A DNA stretch of 64,000 bases from Wolfiporia cocos. Its lineage: Eukaryota > Basidiomycota > Agaricomycetes > Polyporales > Phaeolaceae. Location: positions 310,001 through 374,000 of the forward strand of contig JACCLO010000004.1 of the NCBI GenBank assembly GCA_029448655.1, read 5' to 3'. Under the pieces are notes generated by a model. The model saw nothing but the letters and a program-made list of their open reading frames with translations. It did no database searches and was not told the origin of the DNA. Made by a program: the position numbers and the translations under genes. This document shows positions 51,576-63,908 of this stretch, one piece after another. Position 1 is the stretch's first letter; the number at the start of each line of letters is the position of its first letter.

Positions 51576-52551
51576 ATGCCTGCCGAACGCACCAACGCCA
51601 ACGCCACCAACCAGGGCCCCGTCCCTTACAACTGAGACCAACGTCGTCGCCCCGCTGCGATGACTACCAACACGGCGGGATCTTCAGCCCGTCGTACGAA
51701 CGAACAGCAAGCGGCATTCAATGAAATGGCCGCTGAGATGGGGCGCCCGTACCGCGCAGATCGCCGAGGTCGCATCCACCTCACCAAGACTCAGACCGGT
51801 CACGACACCATCGTCGACCACATTCCCGCTCGAAGAAGAGCGCGACGCCATCCACATGCAGGGCGTCGAGGAACGAAAGCGCGCCGACATCAGACGGCAG
51901 CGCGAACAGAAGCGGGCGGCTGATAAGCTCGCCAAGAGTGCGGCCCGCGCCGCGGAGATTGCCGAAAGGCTTCGCCGAGAGAGAGAAGAGAAGGAAGCGG
52001 AGGAGGAAGCCGAGCGAGAGAGGCTGCGGCTGGAGGACTATAATACCTACAGTGAAGGCCGGTTCACAGAGGAGGAACGACTCAAGCAAGTCGAAAACAA
52101 GATCAAGGTCCAGTTCTGGGACCAGAAGATCCGCGACACCCTCCCCCACTGGATCGACTGGCACAACATCACGTGCAACGCCGACCAATGGTATTCATGC
52201 ATCAACAAGTGGCCCCTTATGGACCAGACGTTCAGGGTGCTCAACCACCTTCTTGGAGTCGCAAGGAAGTTCGACCGACACCGGTACAACGACCCCGAAG
52301 ACTACGAAAAATTATGTAACCTCCACACCAACATGGAGGTCGCCATCTACAGCTGGAAGCGGTGTTGTCTCACCAGCCAGACGACGAACGGCGAAAGACG
52401 ACGCTTCTTGCGCGACGTCAAAAAACTCACATACGGGATTATCCTGAAGCACGACATAGAGATGGAGGCGGAACTTCTTATCCGCCTAGTAGCACAACAT
52501 CCCGTCTGTTTCCCCAGGGTCTACTCGTTTGAGTTTACAGATATCGAATAG
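51576..52551 (+). pseudogene. Element E ORF1, nonsense and frameshift
   Basis: Homologous to C ORF1 along its length. Codon 20 is TGA (51633-51635) where C has CGA. A small deletion near 51830 shifts the frame after H-I-P-A. The downstream coiled coil and C-terminal motif (T-N-G-E-R-R-R-F-L-R-D) remain readable to the stop at 52551. Confidence 0.88.
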
Positions 52552-54222
52552 AGTAGAAATACCTATTTGTGCAAACTAGCGTAGAAATACCTAGTTCATT
52601 TTTTATCAGATGTACTAGTATGGCAGAAATGCATACGCGTTGAAACACGGCATGAACAAAGGCATTGACTACATGCAAGAAACTACGGGATCCATATCTT
52701 TTGCAACGGAACGACCGTAGTATGTCTACGGATACTAACACTTGATCTACAAAAAATGTCGACACGTGGATCCATTGCTCCGTTCCCCGTACACACGCCC
52801 AGGCGCGTACTCACGCCGGTGGGACAAACACCGCCGGGCGGGGAAACGGCAGCCCGAACCACAAGAGGCAGGAACTACCTGCCCGACTTCCTGCAGGAAC
52901 CTGCAGAGGAAGTACAACCGGAAGGAGAGGCCATAAGTCTCGCAACCCGGCTCGCGTCCTCCGTATCCGGAGCACCATCACTCCCAAACGCATATGGGAC
53001 GTACCGCCTTCTTCGCAGACGAGTCCCCGACGACATCCAATGGCCGGGAGACGTCGCAATCCGCGAAGGACTCGTAGCCGGGGTAACGGGAAACCTCGAA
53101 GAACTGCGGGACGCTCTAGAAATAGGGTGGAATGCCACCAACGCAGCGGTGGATGTCGGGACGGCCTACTCGGACCTCGCTGTCCACACACTCCGCCGGC
53201 AGTTAGACTCCCGGTTGAAACAAATGTTCCAGGTAGCGGATCTCCAGTCTAACTACATCCGATACCTGGAAGGGCGAGTAGAAGCGCTCGAAAAAGCCGC
53301 CCCGTCCACCAGCACAGTATCCCAAACGGCAATGGACCTTCTTGAAGCCCGCATCAAGCGGCTCGAAAAACAGCCCGCCGCCACCACATCCGTGACCGCC
53401 CTCACCACACTAGAGGCAAAGGTCAAGCAGCTCGAAGCCAAGCTCGCTGCCACATCCGCCCCGTCGGCCACTACCGCCACAGGGCAAACAATCACCATTC
53501 GGCAACCCGTGGAAAAGCCGCCCACTTTCAACGGAGAGGAGAAGCCAGTACCTGTAAAGGAGTGGCTACAGAAACTCTCAATGTACTTCGCCGACGCCGG
53601 TATCACCAACGAGAGGGAGCAAATAGTCAAAGCTCTCCGGACACTCTCGGGCGTGGCTTTCCAATACCAGGAAGTCCGAATCATCAAAGCCCTTGACCCA
53701 CTCGCTGACCTCGGAACCTGGAAAGAGTTCGAGGATCAGATGGTGAACACGTACGGCAAGAAGTCGATGGAGGAGATTGCTCGAAAGGAGATCGAGCACT
53801 ACTTCGGCGACGAGGGGAAGAAGAAGGCGAAAGCCGACTTCTTCAAATACGCAGGCCGTCTCCGTGTGCTGCAAAGCCACGCTAAGACTGAGAACACGAC
53901 GATGCTTAACAAGCTCAAAGACGTGCTTCCGGAAAAAGTCACCAACGCCTTCGCCCTCATCGAAGTCATGGCGGTCTCCACCATCCCAACCGACTGGGAC
54001 AAGTACCTCGACAAAGCAATCGAGTTGTACAAAGTCCAGTACCGTCACGAGCTCACCGGCTCCATATTCCCGGAGGACAAAACCTCCAAGGCACTGGAGG
54101 CCCCTAAAAAGGTCTCCAACAATACCATATCCACGTCGCCGGCCCAAACCAGTAGTTCTGCAAAGACTACCAGCGGTGGGGCCCCCACAAAACCAACCTC
54201 CCTCCCAGCTGACGCCAGGCCC

Positions 54223-54786
54223 TGACACAGACTCACTGTCTGTGCGACCCCTGGGCTCAGGGGGATCCATACAGGCCTACAATCGAGGCCATAAGGCACC
54301 AACCAGAGGTGAGCGCAGAGGCTACATGGGATAGGGCGCCCCCCATTCCTAGTGTACGCCGACATAGCTGATAACCTCACAGACAAGGTAGGAGAGATAC
54401 GGGCCCCGGGCCAGGAGATCACACAGCGATAAGCGAGAAAGGGTATTACACCATTGTCGAGAATCTAAGAGATGGGGTATTAACCCACATCTCGCCATAT
54501 TATATACATGCTTGTATCTACTACCGAGACCGCCCTAAAGACGTGGTCTGTGCACCGCTATCTACTGGGTCATGTGCTAGGTAACGAGACATGTAACAAT
54601 GTGACCATGAGTGACGGTACCTGAGGCGCGCGCTACCCTACAGCGCTAACCAGGCGACCAGGTGACCTGCAATAACTGGGAGTGACGCTGGAGGTAGCTA
54701 TGGAGTAGAGGCGCGGCGTACGCCTAGCGCCGCACATACAACCTATAGCGAGGGAGTCTAAATTAATAAAGGAATAATTTGTGACA
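54223..54786 (-). repeat. Solo LTR (564 bp) in E gag
   Basis: TGACACAG to TTTGTGACA with target duplication GGCCC (54218-54222 and 54787-54791). Same family as 10507-11060; palindrome GAGATGGG/CCCACATCTC-like. Confidence 0.92.
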
Positions 54787-55192
54787 GGCCCGACGCCTAT
54801 TACCACCTCGACACCAAGTTGAACAAGTGGTTCCTGCGCACACCCCCACACCAGTGTGCAGAGTGCAAGCGCACTCACTGTACCATGGGGTACAAGGTCT
54901 GCAGGAGAAAGGAGGAGACCGCCGAACAGAAGGCAAAGACCGCCGCCTGGCTCGCCAAGTGAAGCGGTGGTACGAAAGCTCCCGGTGCATCACAACCATC
55001 GGGAAGTGGGAAGTACGTTCGGACCGTCACAACTACAACGTGGGTCCCCGACGTAGCGGCCAAGTCTGAAAAGGCTCCGCCCCAAGTCGCACACATAGAA
55101 GAACTGGAGGACACCCCCACTCCTCCACACGACGACGACGACATCTGGAACCACGCTGGTACCAGAACCCCCGGTTTGGATCTGATCAATCC

Positions 55193-55199
55193 GGATTTC
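55193..55199 (+). promoter_or_regulatory. Frameshift heptamer, element E
   Basis: G GAT TTC, 15 nt before the gag TGA (55215-55217), as in C. Confidence 0.45.
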
Positions 55200-56071
55200 T
55201 TCTACCAACGCATGTGAAAGCTTGTCCATGTGCGTTCCATACTGTATATCCTAAGTCCTGTATATTGGCCCCAGAGAGAAAATTTTATTATTTAAAAACA
55301 AATGATGCGACAGAACCTTCTAAGTCATTTCGTCTTGATGTGACACTCTGGGTATATGGGCAAAAAGCAAAGGCGCTGGTTGACTCCGGCGCATCTCTAT
55401 CAGTCATCAACAGCGAGTTTGTTAAATCTAACAAATTAACAACCGCTCCACTAGTCCCCGTCGTAAGCGTACATTATGCAGACGGAACATATAACTCGAA
55501 TGGTCAACTAAAAGAAGTTGTGAAAGCATACATGATACACAGACAGCATAAGGAAACCATCGGCCTAGCTGTCATGAAGCTGCATGGAACTGACCTAATA
55601 CTCGGGTATGACTGGTTAAAGAGACACAACCCACATTTTGATTGGGAAAAGGGAGAAATGGATTACTCGCGCTGCAAAGACCGATGTATCCATAAGAAAC
55701 CCGAAAAGAACATATCTACTGAGGAAACGACCGAACTCCTCGACAAAGATATCACCTTCTGGGACATTCCTATCGATATAATAGGAAAAGAAGACGACGA
55801 AAATCCCTTCATAAACTGGGTATCAACCCTAGATGATGAGGATGCTACAGTATTTGCTCAACTGGTAAAAGCAACACTCAACTACAAACCAGAGGACAAG
55901 GTTGACATTGAAAAATGGAAAACCTTAGTACCAAAAGAATACGAGGAATCCGGGCCTACGGTATTCTCGCAACAAGCGAGTCATAGAATGCCAACGTGAA
56001 AGGAATACGACCACGCCATCGATATTAAAGAAGGCGCAGTATTCCCTAAGGCCGCGAAACCATATGCCATG

Positions 56072-56540
56072 TGACACAGTTATACCCTCATACCGTCATA
56101 ACCTGTGTACCGCTATCGTAGTAGCCCTCATCCTAACACGCAAGTCCTTTGGGGGTAACCCCACACCGCAGTGTCGAGGCGCAGACGAGCAGGTATGAGA
56201 GGTGGCTAAGCCAGCAGGCGCACGCAGGGGTAGAGTTGGTATACAGGGGGACAAGCCCCAACATCGAGAATAACGAGCATGGGGCTGTAAGGCCCCAGCG
56301 CAGTAGACTATATACATGTGCAGACACAGAGGCGCGCGGTACTACCTACCCTACAGTAAGAGTCCGTGCGCAGTCTACATCATGTGCTACAGTACGTAAG
56401 CAAGAGGCGACCTATACACGTGAGTGGTTACGCTCCTATGAGGGCGCATTGACCACTATACTACGACTGAAACTAGGTCATGTGACTACAACACTAGGGT
56501 ACGGGGGTTCGACCCCATGCCACGGTAATAAACCGTGACA
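56072..56540 (-). repeat. Solo LTR (469 bp) in E pol
   Basis: TGACACAG to ACCGTGACA with target duplication CCATG (56067-56071 and 56541-56545). Minus-sense TATATAG next to the GGGGCT/GGCCCC palindrome. Confidence 0.9.
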
Positions 56541-57789
56541 CCATGTCACCAAGTGAAAAGAATTCACTAGATGAATGGATCGACGAGGAATTGGCAAAGG
56601 GATATATACAACCCTCCCAATCCCCTTTTGCTTCACCAGTATTCTTTGTAAAAAAGAAAGATGGTGGACTACGCATGGTCGTTGACTATAGAAAGCTCAA
56701 CGAAATTACAGTACAAAACAAATATCCGATACCTCGCATTTCAGAGTTGATAGATCAACTCGCACAAGCCTCCATATTCACGAAGATCGATCTTCGATGG
56801 GGATACAACAATGTAAGGATAAAGGAAGGCGACGAATGGAAAACCGCGTTCACTACCCATCGCGGACTATTCGAAGCCACCGTCATGTACTTTGGTTTCT
56901 GCAACGCACCAGGAACTTTCCAGGCTATGATGAACAATGTCCTATCGGACTTCATACAGTCAGGAAAGGTAATCGTCTATTTGGACGATATCCTGATCTT
57001 TGGAAACGACCTCCAAGAACACAGGAAAATGGTCAAAGGAGTCCTGAAAAGGCTCCAAGACTGTGACTTATATGCCAAACCCGAAAAATGCTTTTTCGAA
57101 CAATCATCCATAGAATATCTAGGGATGATCATAAGCAAGGGAAAGGTAGCCATGGATCCAGCAAAGTACGACGGAGTACAAAGCTGGCCACAACCACGAA
57201 AGGTTAAAGAAGTACAAGCCTTCATTGGCTTTGCAAACTTCTACAGACGATTTATCAAGGATTTCTCCAAAATCGTCAAACCTTTAACCACTCTAACCAA
57301 GAAAGACCAGGAATGGTCTTGGGAAGAGCCACAACAAAATGCTTTCGACGAACTAAAGAAAGCATTTACCACTGCACCAATCCTTAGGATTCCAGACCAG
57401 GATCAACCTTTCCGACTGGAAACCGACGCATCAGACTTCGCTACAGGGGCAGTATTGTCCCAACTAGACCCAGTAGATAACAAATACCACCCAGTGGCAT
57501 TCTACTCGAAGTCAATGTCGGCACCAGAAAGAAACTATGAGATCTACGACAAAGAACTCTTAGCCATTATTAGGGCATTAGAAGAGTGGCGTCACCATCT
57601 GGAAGGACATAAGGACCAGTTTGAAATATGGACAGACCACATGAATCTGACATATTTCAAAACAGCACAAAAGCTTACAAGGAGACAAGCGAGATGGTCG
57701 TTATACTTGACCCGCTTTAACTTTAAGCTCAATCATAAACCCGGAAAAACAATGCTCACAGCAGATCCTCTGTCCAGGAGGACAGACCA

Positions 57790-57801
57790 TGAAGAGGGGG
57801 T
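57790..57801 (+). promoter_or_regulatory. Candidate central polypurine tract, element E
   Basis: TGAAGAGGGGGT, same as the E 3' PPT at 60157-60168; it sits just before the TGA stop in pol. Confidence 0.5.
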
Positions 57802-60156
57802 GGAACTCGACAATTGAGACAAAATTCTCCTCAAACCAGAATTTTTTGCAGAAGAATTTGCAATTCGCGCAATATCTTCCGAACACTTGGAAGTCAACGA
57901 TGAAGTAGCCGACAAAAACCTCATGGAGGAAATCAAGTTAGCACTCATCGACGACCAAGTAACAAAGAACTACAAGGAACTACTAAAGTCAGGTCCAAGA
58001 GAGTTCAAGAAAGAGTTAAACAAGTGGAACTTCGAGAATGGAATCCTACTACACAACGGAAAAGTATACGTACCAGACAAAGCCGAAATACGTCGAAAGG
58101 TTGTAGAAATACACCACGACCACCCTACAGCAGGGCACTTCGGAAGATGGAAAACGTATGAACTTCTGTCTAGGAACTACTGGTGGCCAGGAATGAACAC
58201 GTATGTTAAAAAATACGTATCCGGCTGCGACACTTGTCAACGAATGAAAAACCAGGCTGAAAAGCCATATGGGATGCTACAGCCCAACCCAGTGCCAGAA
58301 GGGCCTTGGGACACCATAACCTGCGACTTCATCATGTACTTACCAAAGTCGAAGTCGGGAAAGAACACCTACGACTCCATTATGGTTGTTGTAGATCGCT
58401 TAACAAAGCGAGCACATATTAGCTCAAGCTTTGGAACCAAGGATCTGGCAACAGTCCTTTATGGAAGGTTCTACCCAATGCATGGGCTACCAAAACAGAT
58501 TATATCGGACAGAGGGGTCCAGTTCTCGTCTGAACTATTCAAGCAATGGTGTAAGACGCTGGACATAGAAAAGTCGATGACGACCGCTTATCACCCTCAA
58601 GCCGATGGTCAAACTGAAAGGGTTAATCAAACCTTAGAACAGTACCTACGCTGTTACATCAACTCTTACGAGAAAGACAACTGGTCAGACTTCTTGCCTA
58701 CAGCCGAATTTGCCTACAACAATGTAGCCTTGGAGACAACGAAGTACAGTCCGTTCTACCTAGAATTAGGAAGACATCAAAGGGCAGGACCAGACAGTAT
58801 AGAAACACATGATAACCAGGACCTTAATCAAATCGCCCAAAAGCGATGGAACGCCCAGCAGCAAGCAAAAGCAGCAATGCTTATTGCAGCAGAGCGTTGG
58901 AAATGGTACGCAGACAAAAGCAAGAAGGAAACACCCTTCAAAGTCGGAGACAGAGTATTGGTACACACCAAGGACTATCAGGACGCAGAGAGAAGCTTAG
59001 CCCCTAGGGGTATAGGACCATTCACCATCATCGAACAGCTGTCACCAGTGACATTCAAGCTGAAGATGGGGTCCCAATACAGAGCCTATCACCCAGTGTT
59101 CCATGCATCTAAGTTGTACCTATACAAAACAACAGACATCGCCGGTCAACCTAAACCTTTAGAAATAGAGGAAGAGGACGACCAGGAATGGGAAGTAGAA
59201 ACGATCCTAAGCAACAGAAAACGCAATGGACGTAACGAATTCCTAGTCCACTGAAAGGACACAACCAGAGAATCTGACTCTTGGGAGCCAGAATCCAACC
59301 TCGAAGGAGCTAAAGAAATACTCGATGAGTATAAAGCCAAATCCTTTGACACCCAACCTGCTCCTGTCAGAAGAAGTACTCGAACAAGAGCAACGATACC
59401 TCTTGACACTAGAGGAGCAATAATCCATGCTGCAGGAATTGAAACACCTGAGCAACAAGTAATGGTCGCAGACCCAGAGGATGACCCTGACTGGAAAGTA
59501 GGGGATCGATACCTTTGGCCAGACGACTGGCCCATGCAGAATGAACTTCTATATGAAGACGAATCTGAAGGGTACGACACAGATGACGAACGACCTGAAT
59601 AAACACTCAAACCAGACTCTAAATGGGTCAAGAGAGATCCTTTCGGGAACTTTGTAGATGATAATGTCATTTTCAACAAAGAACTTATCTTTGCAAAAGA
59701 CATAAACTTCGACATCCACAAACTTCAGTATCCTGAAAAGGGTACTGAACACTCTGCAGGATATGACATAACGTCTATTGAAGACGTAGCCATTCCACCA
59801 GGTAAACTGGGAACTGTTAAGACAGGCTTAAAATTTATGCCACCTTACGGTTACTATGGACAACTCATGACACGGTCAAGCATGGCTAAAAAAGATATGC
59901 TAGTAGTCGGAGGAGTCCTGGACTGGGATTACAGAGGCGAAATCATGGTCATGATTCGAAACTTCGGAAATGACTACGCCCACATCAACGAAACCGACAA
60001 AGTAGCACAATTACTTATCCTACCAGTACCAAACCCAGAAGTCAACATCCTAGGCATAAAAGCCTATGACGAAAGGTATGGAAAAATAGGAACACGAGGA
60101 GAAGGAGCCTTTGGCTCTACTGGCAGATGAAGCTACCTTTTCGAAGACAAAAAGTC

Positions 60157-60168
60157 TGAAGAGGGGGT
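60157..60168 (+). promoter_or_regulatory. 3' polypurine tract of element E
   Basis: TGAAGAGGGGGT followed by AA and the LTR. Confidence 0.8.
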
Positions 60169-60170
60169 AA

Positions 60171-60671
60171 TGTCACAGATTTTCTAGGAATTATCCTAAT
60201 TTTTCCAGATTTTCTGCGCATTTTCTAGGACTTATCTAACGACAAGTCCTATCTAACTACGTTAGCAAACCTAACCACAGGATGGCACGTGACCTGTAGA
60301 TCCTACGTCAGAGTCTGGACTACATAGTCATAACTGATCGGTCATCGGCCCCGCGTTAACGCTCTACGGCCTTTAGTCCGCTTATCATATCTAGCTTACG
60401 CTAGAACATATCACGCCATTATGGCACCATACCGTAGACGCTGAGTATTACCGCTCAGCGCACAGACCACATAGCATTAGGGCAGACAGTTCTTGAGTAG
60501 TGCCCTACATGTATATATACCGACGTTCTAAGGCATTACAACCTTAGAACTTTCAATTGCATACTACGCCGTCTCAGCTCATAAACTCTGACTGCACTTA
60601 ACTCTCTCAACTTCACAAGACAAGCCTTCCTACGAAGCCCGTCCAGAAGAATAACAAGTGAGTTTGCGTCA
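60171..60671 (+). repeat. 3' LTR of element E (501 bp)
   Basis: TGTCACAG to TTGCGTCA. Self-primer AGAACTTTCAAT at 60546-60557 and donor GTGAGT at 60658-60663. Nearly identical to the C LTR in U3 but clearly different in U5 (60575-60655). Confidence 0.92.
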
Positions 60672-61244
60672 TATCTGTAGAAAAATACCATGGTCCAGTG
60701 AGCGCTACAGGGGCAGCAGGCGTTCGCCGCGCCGCGCCGTGCTGATACCATCAAATCCTATCATTAGACGCTGTCGAGATAAAGGTACTAGCGCGCTAGC
60801 ACGCAAGTAGCGCGCGCCAACTCGCTCAGACAGACAAAGGACATCCGGGAGATGCCGTTGGCATAGGATTGCCCCTCCCCACTTCAAGTTCTATGGCGCT
60901 GCGTGCATCCCTAGTTGTGTATGATCTAGCATGCTTGAGCTCTCCAGCCTGTGTGGGCTGACATGCCATCAGCGAGATCATCATAGGCAGAGCATTCCAG
61001 CGGCCAACACCAATGGGATGCACAATGGGGTTTTTGTATAGTCGATATTATTACCAGTAGGCCCGGCGGTCAACAGCACTAGGACGGGAGATAAATTGTG
61101 CCAGTGGTCCTACTAGCCTAGGGGGGGAGAGAACACTCGAACACAGTAACACTATAGAGAACAAACGGCGACTGCCGTCCGTCGAACAAATTACGTAGTA
61201 CTAACGAACACAAATACTGTTCCCAATCGATGCGAAGTGCATGG
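60672..61244. other. Intergenic, nothing recognised
   Basis: CpG-containing DNA between element E and the kinase gene, with GCGCGC runs near 60790-60820 and no convincing frame. It probably holds the 3' flank of the kinase gene. Confidence 0.4.
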
Positions 61245-63257
61245 CTACAACGCGGCAGTAAGCTTATGCAACATAAAATCGTCATGTTTATATTCTATCA
61301 GCGCGTAGTCGCCCACCGACGGCTCCCAACGAACCTCCTTGGATAATCTAAGTGGGTATCTCACCTTCCCCTGCATCCCAGCCCAGTCGAAGTCGAGGAT
61401 CTTGAGCGGTGCATTAGGATTGTCGGTAGCTATGACATTCGGCCGACGGAGATCCCCGTGGACCATGCCCTTGTCATGGAGGAGCTTAACCGCCTTAGAC
61501 AGCACCTCGTAATGATTGGTACAATCAGTGCGCGTGGCAGACCGACCCTGGACGTACTCCATCACGACCATCTTTCGTGAGCCGCAGCCCGTGTTTGCCA
61601 CGGGATCTTTGTGCCAGATGTCGCCGCAGTAATACAACTTCGGTGCAAGACCCTCCTTTGCTAGAAGTTTGTGTGCGTCCTCGCCGTACCGCTCGACGAA
61701 TTTGACAACCACTTGCTGCTCGTCGCCGATCACTTCCTTGTCCAGAATGGCAGAGAAAACCAAGCACGACGCGGACTTCGACTTGAGATACTTTTGATAT
61801 TTGAAGGAGACCTCCTTGCCGGAGTAGGTGAAGGTAGTTGCCAGTGGGAAAAATCTCCTTAGAATATTGCCAACGGGGGGCTTGAGGCGTTTATATTGGT
61901 CGCGGAGAGATTTCAAGCCTTTCTTCAGCGCACCGAATACACGCGCAACCCGGATGATCTCAACGTCACTAATCAGTGGAGGGGAGCCGAGCCAGAGGAG
62001 CCCCGAGACGAGAGGCTGCACAACTATGTCAGTGGTCCAAATCGCACCACTGATCGACAGATAGGGTCCCATCAAGCCGATGAGGAACGTTGAGGAAAAG
62101 CTCGCGTCGAGGAGATCCTGCAAGGTTGTGAGACAGGGGTATCACAGATAAAGCGCAGGACGCACACTGCGTTCCTTCCAATACAGACGATAATAGAATT
62201 CAGCCTGAACAGTAGCATCTCCGCTCTTGCCGACCCCAGCTTTCTCCTCTATAATCCCAAGAGCAGCTGCCTCATGGGGCTCCACCTCACAAAGGTACGG
62301 GATAATATGGTCGGATTCTGGCCCATCGGTGTGGGTGGCCATGCTCTCGAGGGCAATCTCAAGAATTCCTTTTAGCGCCATGCGGTTGGATGCGTAGCTC
62401 TCGTTCTCCGCGCAGCGAATCTCCGACACAGATTCCATAAACTCCTCTGTTTGCCGCACCAGGACAACGTCATTCAGCGGCTCCGAGCTGTTAACGTCCG
62501 CAATGAAGGTCGCGAAGATAGAATCGTATATCACAATCGGTGCTGCGACAACTGGTCTTCTGGAAGCATACCGGCCATCAGCGATAGGACTGACTCCGTT
62601 CTGGAAATTATAATATTCCCGTGGTTGCGCAGCGACAGACGGACTGGGGGCTTCGCCAAGGAGCGATTGCTTATATCCTGTATTATGATGTTGAAGCGGT
62701 GGCTGAGAAAAACAGTTCAATGTGACGCACGCTTAATCAATGGTCTTAACTCGCTCGTTATGGCCTCATCCATCTCTACACCAATTTCTTGATCACTTCT
62801 CTTCCGCTTGAACGGCTGATCCTTTCGTATCCGTGCCACAAGCAGTGGCAACTTGGCATCACGCGGTCTCGACTGATCGGCGAGCAAGGAGCTAAGGAGA
62901 CTTTCGCCATCGTCCGAGATATTATCGCAGAAGGCCTCAAGTTTAGAGTCATTGTCTTTAAGGAACTCTTCGAGCTGGTTCATATTCTGGCGTGTGAGGT
63001 ACTCCTTCGGCTGTTCCAGGCGTTGATTGAATGCAATACGTGAAGATACGTTGGCGACAAACCTTCCACAGAGTAACCAAAGCTGGATCCGCTTTCCTTT
63101 CCTCAGCGACCCACTGCCAAATCTCGTCTATGGTCGTCTCTTGAGGATTGAAGGGTGCTATGAGAGGATGATCATAGAGGAAATGGAGGCGATGGTCGTC
63201 GCTAAAGAAGTCAACCACAGCAACAGGTATGAAGCGTTGCCGCTGGGTATTCGCCAT
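61245..63257 (-). CDS. Crinkler-like protein: header, nuclease-like and kinase domains
   Basis: The gene has at least four exons. Exon 1 (63257-63063, 65 codons, ATG at 63257) is a compact header ending V-T-L-W-K, like the L-x-L-W-K-V end of Crinkler ubiquitin-like headers. Intron 63062-63011 (GTTTGT...CAG). Exon 2 from 63010 is acidic. A junction near 62705-62745 is unclear: the best GT-AG pair gives the wrong phase, so either the site is different or the gene is broken. The next exon, to 62166, carries C-E-V then E-E-K-A-G-V-G, Q-A-E-F-Y-Y-R-L-Y-W, resembling the PD-(D/E)XK-like domain of such proteins. Intron 62165-62118. The last exon (62117-61245) is a kinase-like domain with V-V-V-K-F-V, V-H-G-D-L-R-R-P-N-V and D-F-D-W-A-G. 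Related proteins are nuclear effectors or intra-fungal conflict factors. Function is inferred from the family; no signal peptide is seen. Confidence 0.68.
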
Positions 63258-63519
63258 AGTGAACAAGGGCGAGCGGCAGGGGAATGTATCGAGGCTTGAG
63301 TGAGACAGAGTCGTGGGGACAAGCAACAACCACAGCAACAACCACCGCGACGTCGGAGTTTACCGTCTGGTCACGAGACTGCAACTTCTGGTTCGATCGA
63401 TCAGTCATTACACCGGGGGCATCAGCAAAGTGCGAGACCGTAGATCTACGTAGATATACCTAGCAGGTCCTGTAAATGTAGCCGGACCGGTATAGTCATG
63501 TATAACCCCCTTATAGTAG

Positions 63520-63695
63520 CAGGTCCGCGCAATAGCAAGCGCCCAAGGGACGCGTTCTTGCAAGGACGTGGCGCCCAGGCCCGTGCTGTTGCGAGGACCT
63601 GAGGCCCTCGCTATTGCGAGGACATTAGTTGAGGCCCTTGCTATTGTGAGGACCTCACAATAGTGGTCCCTTGGGTGGTTGGTGGAGCAGGGGCG
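63520..63695. repeat. Fold-back repeat region
   Basis: Repeated GCTATTGCGAGGAC-like units (63611-63623, 63640-63652 and variants), with a near-perfect 11-bp palindrome CTATTGTGAGG-A-CCTCACAATAG at 63641-63663 and an outer CCCAAGGGA/TCCCTTGGG pair. It could form a large hairpin; possibly a small MITE. No gene. Confidence 0.5.
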
Positions 63696-63908
63696 CTGCT
63701 CTAGGGTACCGGTTCCAGAAATGCAGCTCATAGAATATATTAATATTAATACATATAGTACAGTGCCAATAAAAGTTCAATTTTATTCATATCAGTAGAG
63801 CCGGCTAGTAACAGAAGGGGCTATGAAAGATCCACCACAGAGCAGTAGTCTCTGACCTCCACTCCTGCCTGTGGCGCCCACGGCGACGACCTCTTAGTAT
63901 CAGCGTGA
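63696..63908. other. Nothing recognised
   Basis: AT-rich around 63730-63790, with no frame or repeat that I can name. Confidence 0.4.

Larger units (their letters stand above)
52756..55217 (+). pseudogene. gag: Element E gag, interrupted by a solo LTR
   Basis: Very similar to C Gag. Split after A-D-A-R-P by the LTR 54223-54786; TGA at 54960-54962 replaces a CGA codon just after W-L-A-K. The C-X2-C-X4-C-X6-C motif is retained (near 54857-54905). The acceptor before the ATG has lost its AG (CTACAA instead of CTACAG). Confidence 0.9.
55214..60130 (+). pseudogene. pol: Element E pol, multiple stops and an insertion
   Basis: All domains of C Pol are recognisable, protease to dUTPase. Lesions: TGA 55997-55999 (C has CGA), solo LTR 56072-56540, TGA 57815-57817 (C has CGA), a 9-nt deletion in integrase after R-A-H, TGA 59252-59254 (C has TGG) in the chromodomain, TAA 59600-59602. 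The dUTPase part (59740-60130) is still open. Non-functional. Confidence 0.92.
51411..60671 (+). mobile_element. Element E, decayed sister of C, 5' end missing
   Basis: It begins within the leader (homologous to minus-strand C near 40645), then ORF1, gag, pol, PPT and a 501-bp 3' LTR. Two solo LTRs are inserted (54223-54786 in gag, 56072-56540 in pol). Stops in all three genes, several of the CGA-to-TGA type. The 5' LTR and the first 330 nt or so of the leader are absent, replaced by D. Confidence 0.93.

Noticed and set aside
51684..52188. Minus-strand frames opposite E ORF1
   Set aside because: Shadows of the coiled-coil gene on the other strand.
53578..54270. 230-codon open frame on the minus strand
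   Set aside because: Antisense to element E gag and homologous to the shadow in C, not a separate gene.
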